Shown here: in pieces, positions 9,001 to 17,405 of the stretch
How the letters are laid out: each line of letters begins with the position of its first letter
Numbering within the stretch: position 1 is the first letter of the stretch
From: Paraburkholderia silviterrae
Lineage (GTDB): Bacteria > Pseudomonadota > Gammaproteobacteria > Burkholderiales > Burkholderiaceae
DNA: 64,000 nucleotides
Reading direction: 5' to 3'
Assembly (NCBI RefSeq): GCF_004353915.1
Contig: NZ_SMRP01000022.1
Coordinates: 1 to 64,000 of the forward strand
Program-made: the position numbers and the translations under genes
The notes under the pieces: model-generated
The model's input: only the letters and a program-made list of their open reading frames with translations
Database searches by the model: none
Told to the model about the DNA's origin: nothing

Positions 9001-10041
9001 ATGAGCCACAAGGTCGCGTTCAGTTTTGCCGATGGCAAGACCGTGTTCTTCGATGTCCGCTCGGGCGAGCTTTTACTCGACGCCGCGCTGCGCAATAGCG
9101 TCAACATCCCGCTCGATTGCCGCGAGGGCGTGTGCGGGACCTGCCAGGGACGCTGCGAATCGGGCAGTTATACGCAGGACTATGTCGACGAGGAAACGCT
9201 TTCCGCCGACGATCTCGCCGCGCGCAAGATCCTGTCGTGCCAGACGCGCGTGCAATCCGATGCGTCGTTCTACTTCGACTTCGATTCGAGCCTGTGCAGC
9301 GCGGCTGGCACGACCGCGCTCGCGGGGAAAGTCACGGCGGTGACGCAGGTTTCCGAAACAACGGCGATCCTGCATCTGGACGCGAGCGCGCATCCGGGAC
9401 GGCTCGATTTCCTGCCCGGGCAATATGCCCGCCTGAAGGTGCCGGGCGCGGATGTGTGGCGTTCGTATTCGTTCGCCAACCGGCCCGACGAGCATAACCA
9501 GCTGCAGTTCCTGATCCGGCTGCTGCCGGACGGCGCGATGAGCAACTATGTGCGCGAGCGCTGCCAGCCGGGCCAGACGATCGAATTCGAGGCGCCGCTC
9601 GGCACGTTCTATCTGCGGCAGGTGGAGCGGCCGCTGGTGATGGTCGCGGGCGGTACGGGTTTGTCCGCGTTCCTCGGCATGCTCGACGACCTCGCGCACA
9701 AGGGCGGCTGCGGCCAGAAAGTGCATCTCTACTACGGCGTGACGAATGCACGCGATCTGTGCGAGCTCGATCGTTTGAAGTCCTACGAAGCGCGCATCGC
9801 CGACTTCGCGAGCGAGATCGTCGTGATGAATCCCTCTGAAGCGTGGCAGGGCAAGACGGGGCTCATCCCCGAGCATTTCGACCGCGCGATGCTCGAAGCG
9901 AACCCGTTCGACATGTATGTATGCGGACCGCCGCCGATGGTGGAGGCCATCAAGACGTGGCTCGCGAACGAGCGTCTGGACGGCCACCGGCTTTTCTACG
10001 AGAAATTTGGGGACAGCAACAGCGCGCACCCGGCTTCGTAA
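9001..10041 (+). CDS. antC: Anthranilate dioxygenase reductase
   Basis: 346-residue electron-transfer component moving electrons from NADH to the AntA Rieske centre. The N-terminal plant-type [2Fe-2S] ferredoxin domain has the ligands in DCREGVCGTC and the fourth Cys in ILSCQT (about residues 40-81). It is followed by an FAD domain with RSYSFAN and an NAD domain with GGTGLSAFLG and the C-terminal CGPPPMVEA. This fused layout is shared by BenC, XylZ and AntC. Last structural gene of antABC. Confidence 0.95.
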   Translation: MSHKVAFSFADGKTVFFDVRSGELLLDAALRNSVNIPLDCREGVCGTCQGRCESGSYTQDYVDEETLSADDLAARKILSCQTRVQSDASFYFDFDSSLCSAAGTTALAGKVTAVTQVSETTAILHLDASAHPGRLDFLPGQYARLKVPGADVWRSYSFANRPDEHNQLQFLIRLLPDGAMSNYVRERCQPGQTIEFEAPLGTFYLRQVERPLVMVAGGTGLSAFLGMLDDLAHKGGCGQKVHLYYGVTNARDLCELDRLKSYEARIADFASEIVVMNPSEAWQGKTGLIPEHFDRAMLEANPFDMYVCGPPPMVEAIKTWLANERLDGHRLFYEKFGDSNSAHPAS

Positions 10042-10091
10042 GCTTGCATTTGGGGTGTTTCGGCCTTTTGTCCCTGCACGGCGTGGTTTAC

Positions 10092-10118
10092 CATTGAGTA
10101 TTCGTCAATTGCTCAATG
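10092..10118. promoter_or_regulatory. Inverted repeat just upstream of antR
   Basis: CATTGAG at 10092-10098 is repeated inverted as CTCAATG at 10112-10118, 13 bases apart, ending 8 bases before the antR ATG. It could be an operator for antR or a small hairpin in the leader. It does not contain the GGATA half-site seen in the ant/cat region, so a different factor, or no factor, may use it. Confidence 0.35.
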
Positions 10119-10125
10119 CCACGCC

Positions 10126-11124
10126 ATGCCAACCCCCGCCGTCAACGATACTCGCGGTATTGACGCGCTGCGTCACGACCTCGAAGGCGCGCGCGACTGG
10201 ATGGAATCGATTTGCGGACCCCATGCGCTGCAGGTACGCAGCCCGGGGGCGCTGCAATTCCATCATTCGGGCACGGTGATGCGCTCGATGGCGAGCACGT
10301 TGGGATATGTCGAATACGGCACCGACGTCACCGTCTCCGTGCACAACGACGCGCCGCTCAACTGCTATAGCGTGAGCCTGCCGCTCAGCGGGCAGCAGGA
10401 GCTCGCCGCGCGCGGGCGCCTGTGGCTCTCGGATCAGGACAGGGGCCTGGTGCTGTCGCCACACGAGAACCAGGATCTGGCGATCACGGGCAACTGCCGC
10501 AAGATCATCGTTTCCATTCCGCGTCCCGCACTGCGTCAGGTGCTCGAGGGGCTGCTGCAAAAACCGCTCGACGCCGCGTTGACGTTCGAGCCGCAAATGA
10601 ATGCCGCCGACGGCGATCAGGCCGCCTGGTGGCGCATGGTCAAATTCCTGCTTGCGGAAATGGGCGCGGCCGGCCCGTTGCTCAATCATCAGCAAATGGC
10701 GGGGGATCTCGAGCAGGCGCTCATCAAGGGCCTGTTGCTCTCTCAGCCGCACAACTACTCGCAGGCGCTTGCCGAGGCGATGCGTCCCGCGTGCCCGCAC
10801 TATCTGCTGCGCGCGAAGCAGTTCATCCATGACAACGCCCGCGAACCTATTGCGCTCGAGGACATCGAGCGCGCAGCGGGCGTGTCGCGCTACAAGCTGT
10901 TCGATGGCTTTCGCGAGCACTTTGGCCATGCGCCGATGGCCTACCTGAAGCGGCACAGGCTCGAAGCGGTGCGGCGCGAAATGCTCACGGACTGCTCGGA
11001 ACGCAATGTTTCTTCCATTGCGATGAACTGGGGCTTTTCGCACCTCGGGCGCTTTTCCAACGACTACAAGCAACTCTTCGGCGAGACGCCTTCGCAAACG
11101 CTCAAGCGTGCGGCGGGGCGGTAA
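10126..11124 (+). CDS. antR: AraC/XylS-family activator, probable AntR
   Basis: 332 residues. The N-terminal cupin-like effector domain (about 45-180) is followed by the AraC double helix-turn-helix at the C-terminus (KQFIHDNAREPIALEDIERAAGVSRYKLFDGFREHFG, then SSIAMNWGFSHLGRFSNDYKQLFGETPSQTL). Length and layout match XylS, BenR and AntR. It lies 84 bases after antC on the same strand. In pseudomonads AntR activates antABC and also catBCA in response to anthranilate; the same is inferred here because the divergent control region holds two equivalent sets of GGATA half-sites. Confidence 0.88.
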   Translation: MPTPAVNDTRGIDALRHDLEGARDWMESICGPHALQVRSPGALQFHHSGTVMRSMASTLGYVEYGTDVTVSVHNDAPLNCYSVSLPLSGQQELAARGRLWLSDQDRGLVLSPHENQDLAITGNCRKIIVSIPRPALRQVLEGLLQKPLDAALTFEPQMNAADGDQAAWWRMVKFLLAEMGAAGPLLNHQQMAGDLEQALIKGLLLSQPHNYSQALAEAMRPACPHYLLRAKQFIHDNAREPIALEDIERAAGVSRYKLFDGFREHFGHAPMAYLKRHRLEAVRREMLTDCSERNVSSIAMNWGFSHLGRFSNDYKQLFGETPSQTLKRAAGR

Positions 11125-11448
11125 CGCGACCCCATAAGCAACCCCACAACCCCAAAGGCAAGGCCCGAACCAGGATGGCTCTCCCAAAGGAGCCAGGCAA
11201 TCTGGGTGATGGATGCGGGCCGCCCAGACGGTCGGAAATCGAAAATCCGCAAGCCGCTTCGGTCCGATGGGGACGGAGTTCGGCAGCCGTCTCCGAAACT
11301 TTCGCTCAACAATCTGTTGTCGCTGCAGTCAACTTTCGGTGCGAGAAGCGCGTATATACTCGTATCGAGGGCTGGCTACGATTCAGAGTTCAACCCGGAT
11401 GCGAATGAGGCCCCTCCGGGGGAAAACGACAGTACTGGAGCCTTTTTG
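11125..11448. other. Intergenic stretch between antR and the DUF302 gene
   Basis: No convincing gene in 324 bases. TATACT at 11355-11360 would be a reasonable -10 element about 90 bases before the DUF302 start, but no good -35 element is seen at the right distance. A run rich in CCGGG/GGGG precedes the ribosome site at 11437. Confidence 0.3.
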
Positions 11449-11970
11449 ATGAGCAGCGAAGTCACAGTGGTTGAAACACAATTTGCCGGTGTGCGGGTCG
11501 AGGTGAGGACACCTGCGTCCTTTGACGACGTGGTGGAGCGCCTTAACAAGCTGTGCGGAAAGTCGTCCATTCCCGAACTGGTGAAGCTCGCCCGCGAAGA
11601 CATTTCGGAAGGCACCTATGTGAGGGAAGTCGAGCGCCGCTTTGTCGGCGAAAGCGGCTTCATGCTGTTCAGCGAGATCGATCACGGGGGCTGGATTGCA
11701 AAATTCGGCATCAAGCGCCGGACCGTGCGATGGATCCTCGGGAATCCGCTTATTGCGATTACCATGCTGCGCCATGACATCTCCGCCGGTCTGTTTGCCC
11801 CTGTTGAAGTGCTGCTGACCGAAGCGAGTGACGGTGAGGGGACGTTCGTCACCTATGTCCGACCCTCGTCACTCATCGTGCTGGGTGACAATCCCGAGCT
11901 CAAGCACGCTGCGCAAGCGCTTGACCGGAAGTTTGAATCACTGATTGAGCGCATTACCGCGCCCCATTGA
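11449..11970 (+). CDS. DUF302-domain protein
   Basis: 173 residues from the ATG at 11449 (GGAG at 11437). The DUF302 fold is recognised from segments FMLFSEIDHGGWIAKFG, LGNPLIAITMLRHDISAGLFAPVEVLL and VRPSS. The family is widespread and has no agreed function; some members sit with metal or stress genes. No signal peptide is seen. A second, diverged copy lies at 43841 in this window. The LysR gene starts 96 bases downstream on the same strand. Confidence 0.8.
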   Translation: MSSEVTVVETQFAGVRVEVRTPASFDDVVERLNKLCGKSSIPELVKLAREDISEGTYVREVERRFVGESGFMLFSEIDHGGWIAKFGIKRRTVRWILGNPLIAITMLRHDISAGLFAPVEVLLTEASDGEGTFVTYVRPSSLIVLGDNPELKHAAQALDRKFESLIERITAPH

Positions 11971-12066
11971 TCGGGCTTCAAGCATGTAAATTCCGTTTCG
12001 AATCGTGCCGGTAGATTCGGAATGCGAATCAATGAATTAACCCGGAAGAAGCCACGTGGCGGGCCA

Positions 12067-12984
12067 ATGGACTATATCGAAAGCTTGCGTATTTTTCGTG
12101 CCGTCGTTGAGACAAAGGGCTTCAGGCGCGCGGCCGACGTGCTGGACACGACGCCGCCTGTCATTTCCCGGGCCGTCGCCATGCTGGAGCAGCGTCTTGC
12201 AACCCGCTTGTTCAATCGCACAACAAGGCAAGTGACACTCACGGAATCGGCTGAGCGCATTTATGAGCGCTGCTGCCGGATTCTGGACGACCTCTCGAAC
12301 CTCGAAGCGCAGATGACCGGCGAGACTCAAGTTCCCTGCGGCGTGCTTCGGTTGGTCGCGCACACCACGGCCACGAACAACCGGCTCGTTCCGCTTATCG
12401 CGAGGTTCAAGCGCAAGTACCCGCAAGTCACCCTCGATATCACCATGACGGAGCGTCCAGTCGATCTTGTCGCCGACGGGTTCGATCTGGGCATCGTGTT
12501 GCCGTTCATGCTGAGCTCGGACCAGGCCGTGACCCGGCTGCTGGAGCGTGTGCCGCTTGGCATCTTTGCAACCGAAGCGTACCTGGCGAACCATGGGCGC
12601 CCGCAGACTCCCGCTGACCTCACCGGGCACAAATTCGTGGTGATGCCGCCTTCCTTGCGCAAGCCTGCGCTAACGTTCCGCGGTGCCGGGCAAGAGGGTG
12701 TTGCGGTGCCGATCAGATATGACGTTGCATCGAACAGTTCGATTTTTAACCGCGAGATGGTCCTTCGCGGCCTGGGTATCGGCGCCTTGCCGGTCCCGCT
12801 GGTTCAGGAGGAAATCCGCTCGGGCAAGCTCGTTCGGCTCTTGGATCAGTTCAAGATCAAGGAGGGGGAAGTGGAGATCAGGCTGGCCTATAACACACGC
12901 ACACTGTTGCCAGCGAAAGTGCGGGTGTTCATCGATCACGCAAGCGAATTCTTCGACGACCTGGTTCAAGATCAGGCAGCCTAA
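12067..12984 (+). CDS. LysR-family regulator (CrgA/DsdC-like type)
   Basis: 305 residues from the ATG at 12067 (MDYIESLRIFR), chosen because the sister gene at 20546 begins the same way; the frame is open to 12022. The helix-turn-helix (about 10-60) is intact, and the effector domain has MTERPVDLVADGFDLGIVLPF. It is a close paralogue of the LysR gene at 20546, with matching segments such as ERPVDLVADG, FNREMV and PAKVRVFIDHA. Its end overlaps the end of the convergent TetR gene by 4 bases. Confidence 0.9.
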   Translation: MDYIESLRIFRAVVETKGFRRAADVLDTTPPVISRAVAMLEQRLATRLFNRTTRQVTLTESAERIYERCCRILDDLSNLEAQMTGETQVPCGVLRLVAHTTATNNRLVPLIARFKRKYPQVTLDITMTERPVDLVADGFDLGIVLPFMLSSDQAVTRLLERVPLGIFATEAYLANHGRPQTPADLTGHKFVVMPPSLRKPALTFRGAGQEGVAVPIRYDVASNSSIFNREMVLRGLGIGALPVPLVQEEIRSGKLVRLLDQFKIKEGEVEIRLAYNTRTLLPAKVRVFIDHASEFFDDLVQDQAA

Positions 12985-13667
12985 GCTTCAGCGTGCCGCT
13001 TCGCTGCCGGCAAGCCATTCATCACTTTCTCGAGGTGGGCGGGGCCGGCGTCAATGGCGCTCAGGAACACGGAGATCGAGAAGTGGATCATCTGATCGAG
13101 TCGGACGGGAAGATCCGATCGCGGCACCCGGTCGGAAAGGATCAGGGTCGCGAGCCCGTGCTCGACGCTCCAGGCCGCGTGCGTGACCAAGGTTAGCGCG
13201 TTTTTTTTCCAGCCGCTCTCGAGCGCGGCCTGCTCGACGACCTTTGCGAACAGCCCAAATGATTTCGATCCTTCCTCGGTGAGTTCGGGATACGAATCGC
13301 GAGCGACGATCCGGGGGCCAACCATCAAGTCGAACAACCCCTTGTGCGTTTGAGCGAATTCGACGTACACCCGCATCATCCGATAGGCCTTGGTCATTGC
13401 CGGGTCATCGGACATCAATATGCCGCTGCGGATTCTCGCGAGATCGCGCCAGCCGTCGGCCGCGATGGCCGCGAGCAGCCCCTCCTTACCCGCGAAATGC
13501 CGCGATGGCGCGGCCTCCGAGACCCCGACGGCGCGCGCCAGGTATCTGAGACTCAGTTCATGGGCGCCAACTTCTTCGAGCGCCCGGCGGCCCTCTGCAA
13601 TCAGGGCGTTGCGCAGATCGCCGTGGTGATAGGGCGTAGCGGCCGCAGGGGACGGTTTCGAACTCAC
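12981..13667 (-). CDS. TetR-family repressor with WHG-type C-terminal domain
   Basis: 228 residues. The HTH (PYHHGDLRNALIAEGRRALEE, LSLRYLARAVGVSEAAPSRHFAGKEGLLAA) is followed by a ligand domain with AWSVEHGLATL, typical of the TetR_C_33/WHG group. It is divergent from the enoyl-CoA hydratase operon that begins at 13990, and a near-palindrome at 13816-13830 in between is a plausible operator. It probably represses that operon until an acyl-CoA or aromatic intermediate binds, which is inference from arrangement. Confidence 0.88.
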   Translation of the reverse strand: MSSKPSPAAATPYHHGDLRNALIAEGRRALEEVGAHELSLRYLARAVGVSEAAPSRHFAGKEGLLAAIAADGWRDLARIRSGILMSDDPAMTKAYRMMRVYVEFAQTHKGLFDLMVGPRIVARDSYPELTEEGSKSFGLFAKVVEQAALESGWKKNALTLVTHAAWSVEHGLATLILSDRVPRSDLPVRLDQMIHFSISVFLSAIDAGPAHLEKVMNGLPAAKRHAEA

Positions 13668-13989
13668 GGTGCAAGAAGGGTCAGTAGAGGGGGCGAGTCA
13701 TTATAGGCGGGCGTCTTTGCGCCACGCAATGATCTCGCCGCATCGTCCGAGAAAATAGGGATCGGTTGAATGAGGTTCATCTCGAAGGCCTGGGATTACC
13801 CTGGTTTGCATCTAAGTTAACACTGTTATCATCGAGCCATACTGAACCGATGACTGAACACCGGGGCGATTTCAGGAAACCCGGTTTCAGCGCTGAAGCT
13901 TCGTATGCCGTTTCGGCATCCTATGTATTTTTTCGAGCGTTTCAACCACCCCGCCCGACATGGCGTCGGGCCACGATGCAGGACGAGAG
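13668..13989. other. Divergent control region, TetR gene and CoA operon
   Basis: 322 bases without a supported gene. It holds the start regions of two divergent transcripts and a 15-base dyad described separately. AT content is visibly higher around 13690-13900 than in the flanking genes, as expected for promoters. No clear sigma-70 hexamer pair stands out. Confidence 0.5.
13816..13830. promoter_or_regulatory. Candidate TetR operator
   Basis: GTTAACACTGTTATC is a 15-base dyad with one central base; six of seven base pairs are symmetric, the inner six-base arms being TAACA/TGTTA plus one flank. It lies between the TetR gene start (13667) and the operon it faces (13990), and is a typical size and composition for a TetR site. 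Binding is not shown. Confidence 0.5.
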
Positions 13990-14754
13990 ATGAGCACTGT
14001 CGAGTTTGAAAAGGACGGCGCGGTTGGCGTCGTCACGATGTCGAAGCCGCCCCATAACCTGATCGAGAATAACTTCTTGAATGACCTTCTCGCGGCCTAC
14101 GGCAAGGCTGTCGATGAAGGCTGCCGTTCCATCCTGTTGCGCAGCGGCATGCGTCACTTCTGTGCTGGCGCCGACGTTGCTGGATTCACGGGCGGTGCCC
14201 GTCGCCGCGATCAGGCTGCCCTCGAAGAGCTGCTCGACGCGCTCGAGAACGTTCCGTTGCCCTCGGTTGCCGCGGTTCACGGCGGCGCTCTGGGCGGTGG
14301 ATTCGAATTGGCGCTCACCTGCGACATGATCGTGGCAGCCGACACCGCGTTCTTTGCCGCGGCCGAGGCGAGCCTCGGCCTGCTGCCGCTGCTCGGGGGC
14401 GTGCAGCGTGTCGTCCAGCGCGCGGGCCCGGCCCGCGCGAAGGAGATCGCCATGTTCGGCCGGCGTCACGACCCCGTGGCGCTGGAGCGATGGGGCGTCA
14501 TCAACCTCGTGACGGCCGAATCCGAGTTGCAGGCTGTGTCGATGTCCTGGGCGCGCCAGCTGGCCGCCGGCCCAACGGTTGCGCTCAAGGGGATCAAGAC
14601 GCTGGCCAATCTTTCGGCGCGCCACGGGATTGCGGGTGCCGATGCCCGGCAGACCGAAATCAGCAACGCGATGTGGGCCAGTGCCGATCAAAAGCGCGGC
14701 CTTGAAGCATTCGCAAAGTCGGGCCCGGGCGCGGCCATTTTCGAGGGGAACTGA
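13990..14754 (+). CDS. Enoyl-CoA hydratase/isomerase family protein
   Basis: 254 residues from the ATG at 13990 (GGACGAGAG upstream). Crotonase-fold signatures are present: the oxyanion-hole segments HFCAGADVAGF (about 56-66) and GGALGGGFELAL (about 98-109) and the catalytic-loop Glu in AEASLGLLP. It would hydrate or isomerise a CoA thioester. First gene of a compact operon with the CoA-transferase and fumarylacetoacetase. Related to the enoyl-CoA hydratase at 34413, with shared GGGFELAL and a similar C-terminal half. Confidence 0.9.
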   Translation: MSTVEFEKDGAVGVVTMSKPPHNLIENNFLNDLLAAYGKAVDEGCRSILLRSGMRHFCAGADVAGFTGGARRRDQAALEELLDALENVPLPSVAAVHGGALGGGFELALTCDMIVAADTAFFAAAEASLGLLPLLGGVQRVVQRAGPARAKEIAMFGRRHDPVALERWGVINLVTAESELQAVSMSWARQLAAGPTVALKGIKTLANLSARHGIAGADARQTEISNAMWASADQKRGLEAFAKSGPGAAIFEGN

Positions 14755-14756
14755 TC

Positions 14757-15992
14757 ATGGGTGCTCCTCTCGACGGAATGAAGGTTATCGATTTCACGCG
14801 CGTGCTGGCGGGACCGCTGTGCACGAAGACGCTGCGCGATCTTGGCGCCGAGGTGATCAAGATCGAGCCGCCGGGCGGCGACACGGGCCGTGGCGGCGTA
14901 CCTCACATTGGGACGATGTCCGTCTATTACGCGCAGCAGAACGCGGGCAAGCGCAATCTCAGCCTGGACCTGAACTGGCCCGAGGCTCGAGCCATCGTCA
15001 CGGATTTGTGCCGCGAGGCCGACATCATTGTCGAGAATTTTCGGCCGGGCACGCTCGCCCGATTTGGGCTCGGCTATGAGCAGGTGCGCGAATTCAATCC
15101 TGCCGTCGTGTACGTTTCGATGAGCGGTTATGGCCAGACTGGGCCATGGCGCAACCGCCCGGCTTTTGCGCCTACCGTACAGGCGGAAACGGGGCTGACC
15201 GACATTCTGCGCGAGCACTATGAGTTCGGCCCTGACGACATGAAGAACGACGCGTGCAGCCATGCCGACGTCTATACGGGCCTGCATGGCGTCATCGCCG
15301 TTCTCGCCGCCCTGCAACATCGGAACCGGACGGGCGAAGGCCAGCACGTGGACGTCTCGATGGCCGCGACCATGCTCGCTGTCAACGAGCGTGCAGGCGC
15401 GCAGCTCTCCGGAGTGGACACCAACGGCGAGCCCCCCGCGTTGAGCGCCACGGAATCGCATATCTTCCGCATGCCCGATGGCCGCCACGTCACGATCGCG
15501 GCCAGCCCGATCTACTCGCCCATGTTCGTGCGTTTCTGTTCGATGATGCGCCGCACCGATCTGCTGCTCGATCCCCGGTTCGCGTCGGCCCATCTTCGTC
15601 GACAGAACCTGGACGCGCTGCTGGCGGAAGTGCGGGCGTGGATTCTGACTTTCACCGACCTGGAAGAACTGCAGGCACAGGTCAGCGAACAGGGACTCGC
15701 AATCGGCGTCGTTCGTACTACAAATGAACTGGCGGAATCCGAATGGGCCGCGGATTGGGGGGCGATCGTGGAGGTTGACGACCGCAACGGCGGAACGATG
15801 CGTATGCCGGGCTCGCCGTGGCGCTTCAGTGGCGCGACCTTGCCGGCACCCGGAATTCCCGCATTTCAGGGCGAGCACAATATTGAATTGCTGACCGAGC
15901 GGAACGTCGATCCTGCGCTGATTCAGGAACTGCGCGAGCGCCGGATTCTGTTGAGCCGCCGCAGCCTGCGCGGGGACTTCGATGCGCCTTGA
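14757..15992 (+). CDS. Class III CoA-transferase (CaiB/BaiF family)
   Basis: 411 residues. The family N-terminus is clear: PLDGMKVIDFTRVLAGPLCTKTLRDLGAEVIKIEPPGGD, then KRNLSLDLNWPEAR and ADIIVENFRPGTLARFGLGYE. The catalytic Asp is expected in the NDACSHADVYTGLHG segment, where D is conserved in the family. It moves CoA from a donor thioester onto the substrate acid. It starts 2 bases after the hydratase stop and overlaps the next gene by 11 bases, so the three are translated together. Confidence 0.92.
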   Translation: MGAPLDGMKVIDFTRVLAGPLCTKTLRDLGAEVIKIEPPGGDTGRGGVPHIGTMSVYYAQQNAGKRNLSLDLNWPEARAIVTDLCREADIIVENFRPGTLARFGLGYEQVREFNPAVVYVSMSGYGQTGPWRNRPAFAPTVQAETGLTDILREHYEFGPDDMKNDACSHADVYTGLHGVIAVLAALQHRNRTGEGQHVDVSMAATMLAVNERAGAQLSGVDTNGEPPALSATESHIFRMPDGRHVTIAASPIYSPMFVRFCSMMRRTDLLLDPRFASAHLRRQNLDALLAEVRAWILTFTDLEELQAQVSEQGLAIGVVRTTNELAESEWAADWGAIVEVDDRNGGTMRMPGSPWRFSGATLPAPGIPAFQGEHNIELLTERNVDPALIQELRERRILLSRRSLRGDFDAP

Positions 15993-17316
15993 TCATACGC
16001 ACGACATCGGCGCGAGGAGTTGGGTCGAATCGGCCAATGCGCCTCAAAGTGCGTTCCCCCTGCAGAATCTGCCGTTCGCCGTGTTTCGTCGCGCGGGCAC
16101 GGCGGAGGCATTTCGCGGGGGCGTCGCTTTGGGCGACTACGTCATCGACCTCGATGCAGTGGCGACGCTCGGTGGCCTTTCCGGCATGGCAGCGCAAGCT
16201 GCCAGCGCGTGCGCGCAGCCCACGCTGAACGCGTTCTTCGCGTTGGGGCCGGATGCATGGCGCGCCTTGCGCCATGCGCTGTTCGCATGGTTCAAGGCGG
16301 GCGATGCGACGGCACGCACCGGAGTTTCGATCGATGAGCTCACAGCCTGTCTGGTGCCGCGCAATGAGGTCGAGTACGCGCTACCGGCACAGATTGGTGA
16401 CTACACGGACTTCTATACGTCTGTCGATCACGCGCGCAACATCGTCAAATTGATGCGCCCAGATGGCTCGTTGTCGGCGAATTTCCAGTGGATGCCGATT
16501 GCTTACCACGGCAGGGTGTCGAGCATCGGATTGTCGGGGCAGCCTGTGCGACGGCCCGTTGGGCAGCGCCTTGCGGCTGGAAAGCGCGAGCCTGAACTCG
16601 GACCGTCCGCCCGGCTCGACTACGAACTGGAATTGGGCATTTTCATTGGCGTGGGTAACGAGCAGGGGACGCGCATTCCCGTTGAGTCGGCGGATGAGCA
16701 CGTGTTTGGACTCTGCCTGCTCAATGACTGGTCGGCGCGCGATATTCAAACGTGGGAGTCGGTTCCGCTTGGACCGTTTCTCGCCAAGAATTTCGCTACC
16801 ACGATTTCTCCGTGGATCGTCACCATGGACGCGCTCGCGCCGTTTCGCACGGCCCTGGCTCGACCCGAGGGAGACCCGCAGCCGCTCGACTACCTCTCCT
16901 CGCAGGCGTTGCCCGACCAAGCGGCATTCGACATCCAGCTGGAAGTGGCGCTCGAGACGGCGGACGCACGGCGCAGCGGGAAGCGCGCCAGCCGTCTTTC
17001 TCGCACGAGTTTCCGCCACCAGTACTGGAGCATCGCGCAGATGGTTGCGCACCACACGATCGGTGGGTGCAATCTCCGCTCAGGCGACTTGCTGGGGAGT
17101 GGAACCATCTCCGGGCCGACTGCTTCGGAGGCCGGCGCATTGATCGAGCTGTCTCGGGCCGGCCAGTCGCCCGTCGAGCTCGACACAGGCGAGACGCGCT
17201 CATTCCTCGAAGACGGGGACGCGGTTGTCATGAGCGGCTGGTGCGAGCGTGCCGGTTTCGCGAGCATCGGCTTCGGCGAAAGCCGCAGCGAAGTCCTTCC
17301 TGCAATGTGGGAATAA
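15982..17316 (+). CDS. fahA: Fumarylacetoacetase (orphan, no homogentisate genes nearby)
   Basis: 444 residues, with the SH3-like N-terminal domain (about 25-130) and the catalytic domain. Metal and catalytic residues match the characterised mouse enzyme by spacing: Asp143 and His150 in GDYTDFYTSVDH, Glu215 and Glu217 in LDYELELG, Asp249 in NDWSARD, Lys269 in LAKNF. It hydrolyses the carbon-carbon bond of fumarylacetoacetate or a similar acylpyruvate. Homogentisate dioxygenase (hmgA), its usual neighbour, is absent; here it is fused into an operon with CoA enzymes. The start overlaps the preceding gene by 11 bases. Length is 15-25 residues above the usual because of an N-terminal extension. 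Confidence 0.88.
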   Translation: MRLDHTHDIGARSWVESANAPQSAFPLQNLPFAVFRRAGTAEAFRGGVALGDYVIDLDAVATLGGLSGMAAQAASACAQPTLNAFFALGPDAWRALRHALFAWFKAGDATARTGVSIDELTACLVPRNEVEYALPAQIGDYTDFYTSVDHARNIVKLMRPDGSLSANFQWMPIAYHGRVSSIGLSGQPVRRPVGQRLAAGKREPELGPSARLDYELELGIFIGVGNEQGTRIPVESADEHVFGLCLLNDWSARDIQTWESVPLGPFLAKNFATTISPWIVTMDALAPFRTALARPEGDPQPLDYLSSQALPDQAAFDIQLEVALETADARRSGKRASRLSRTSFRHQYWSIAQMVAHHTIGGCNLRSGDLLGSGTISGPTASEAGALIELSRAGQSPVELDTGETRSFLEDGDAVVMSGWCERAGFASIGFGESRSEVLPAMWE

Positions 17317-17322
17317 GAGAGT

Positions 17323-17349
17323 GTCCGTCCGGGCAACACCCGGACGGAC
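17323..17349 (+). terminator. Stem-loop between fahA and the MFS gene
   Basis: An 11-base perfect inverted repeat, GTCCGTCCGGG (17323-17333) and CCCGGACGGAC (17339-17349), with a 5-base loop CAACA, followed by AAATTTTC. It lies 7 bases after the fahA stop and 57 bases before the MFS start. It is a likely terminator or partial terminator that lowers expression of the transporter relative to the enzymes. Confidence 0.75.
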
Positions 17350-17405
17350 AAATTTTCAAGTGATCCTGGCAAAAGATCGGGACATTTGTGCCTGGAGACG
17401 AACCC

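Noticed and set aside
7101..10041. benABC (benzoate dioxygenase)
   Set aside because: Sequence segments match anthranilate dioxygenase (for example YKSDGRLVKVKAPGEY), and no benD gene follows; an activator in the AntR position follows instead. Kept as a possible alternative only.
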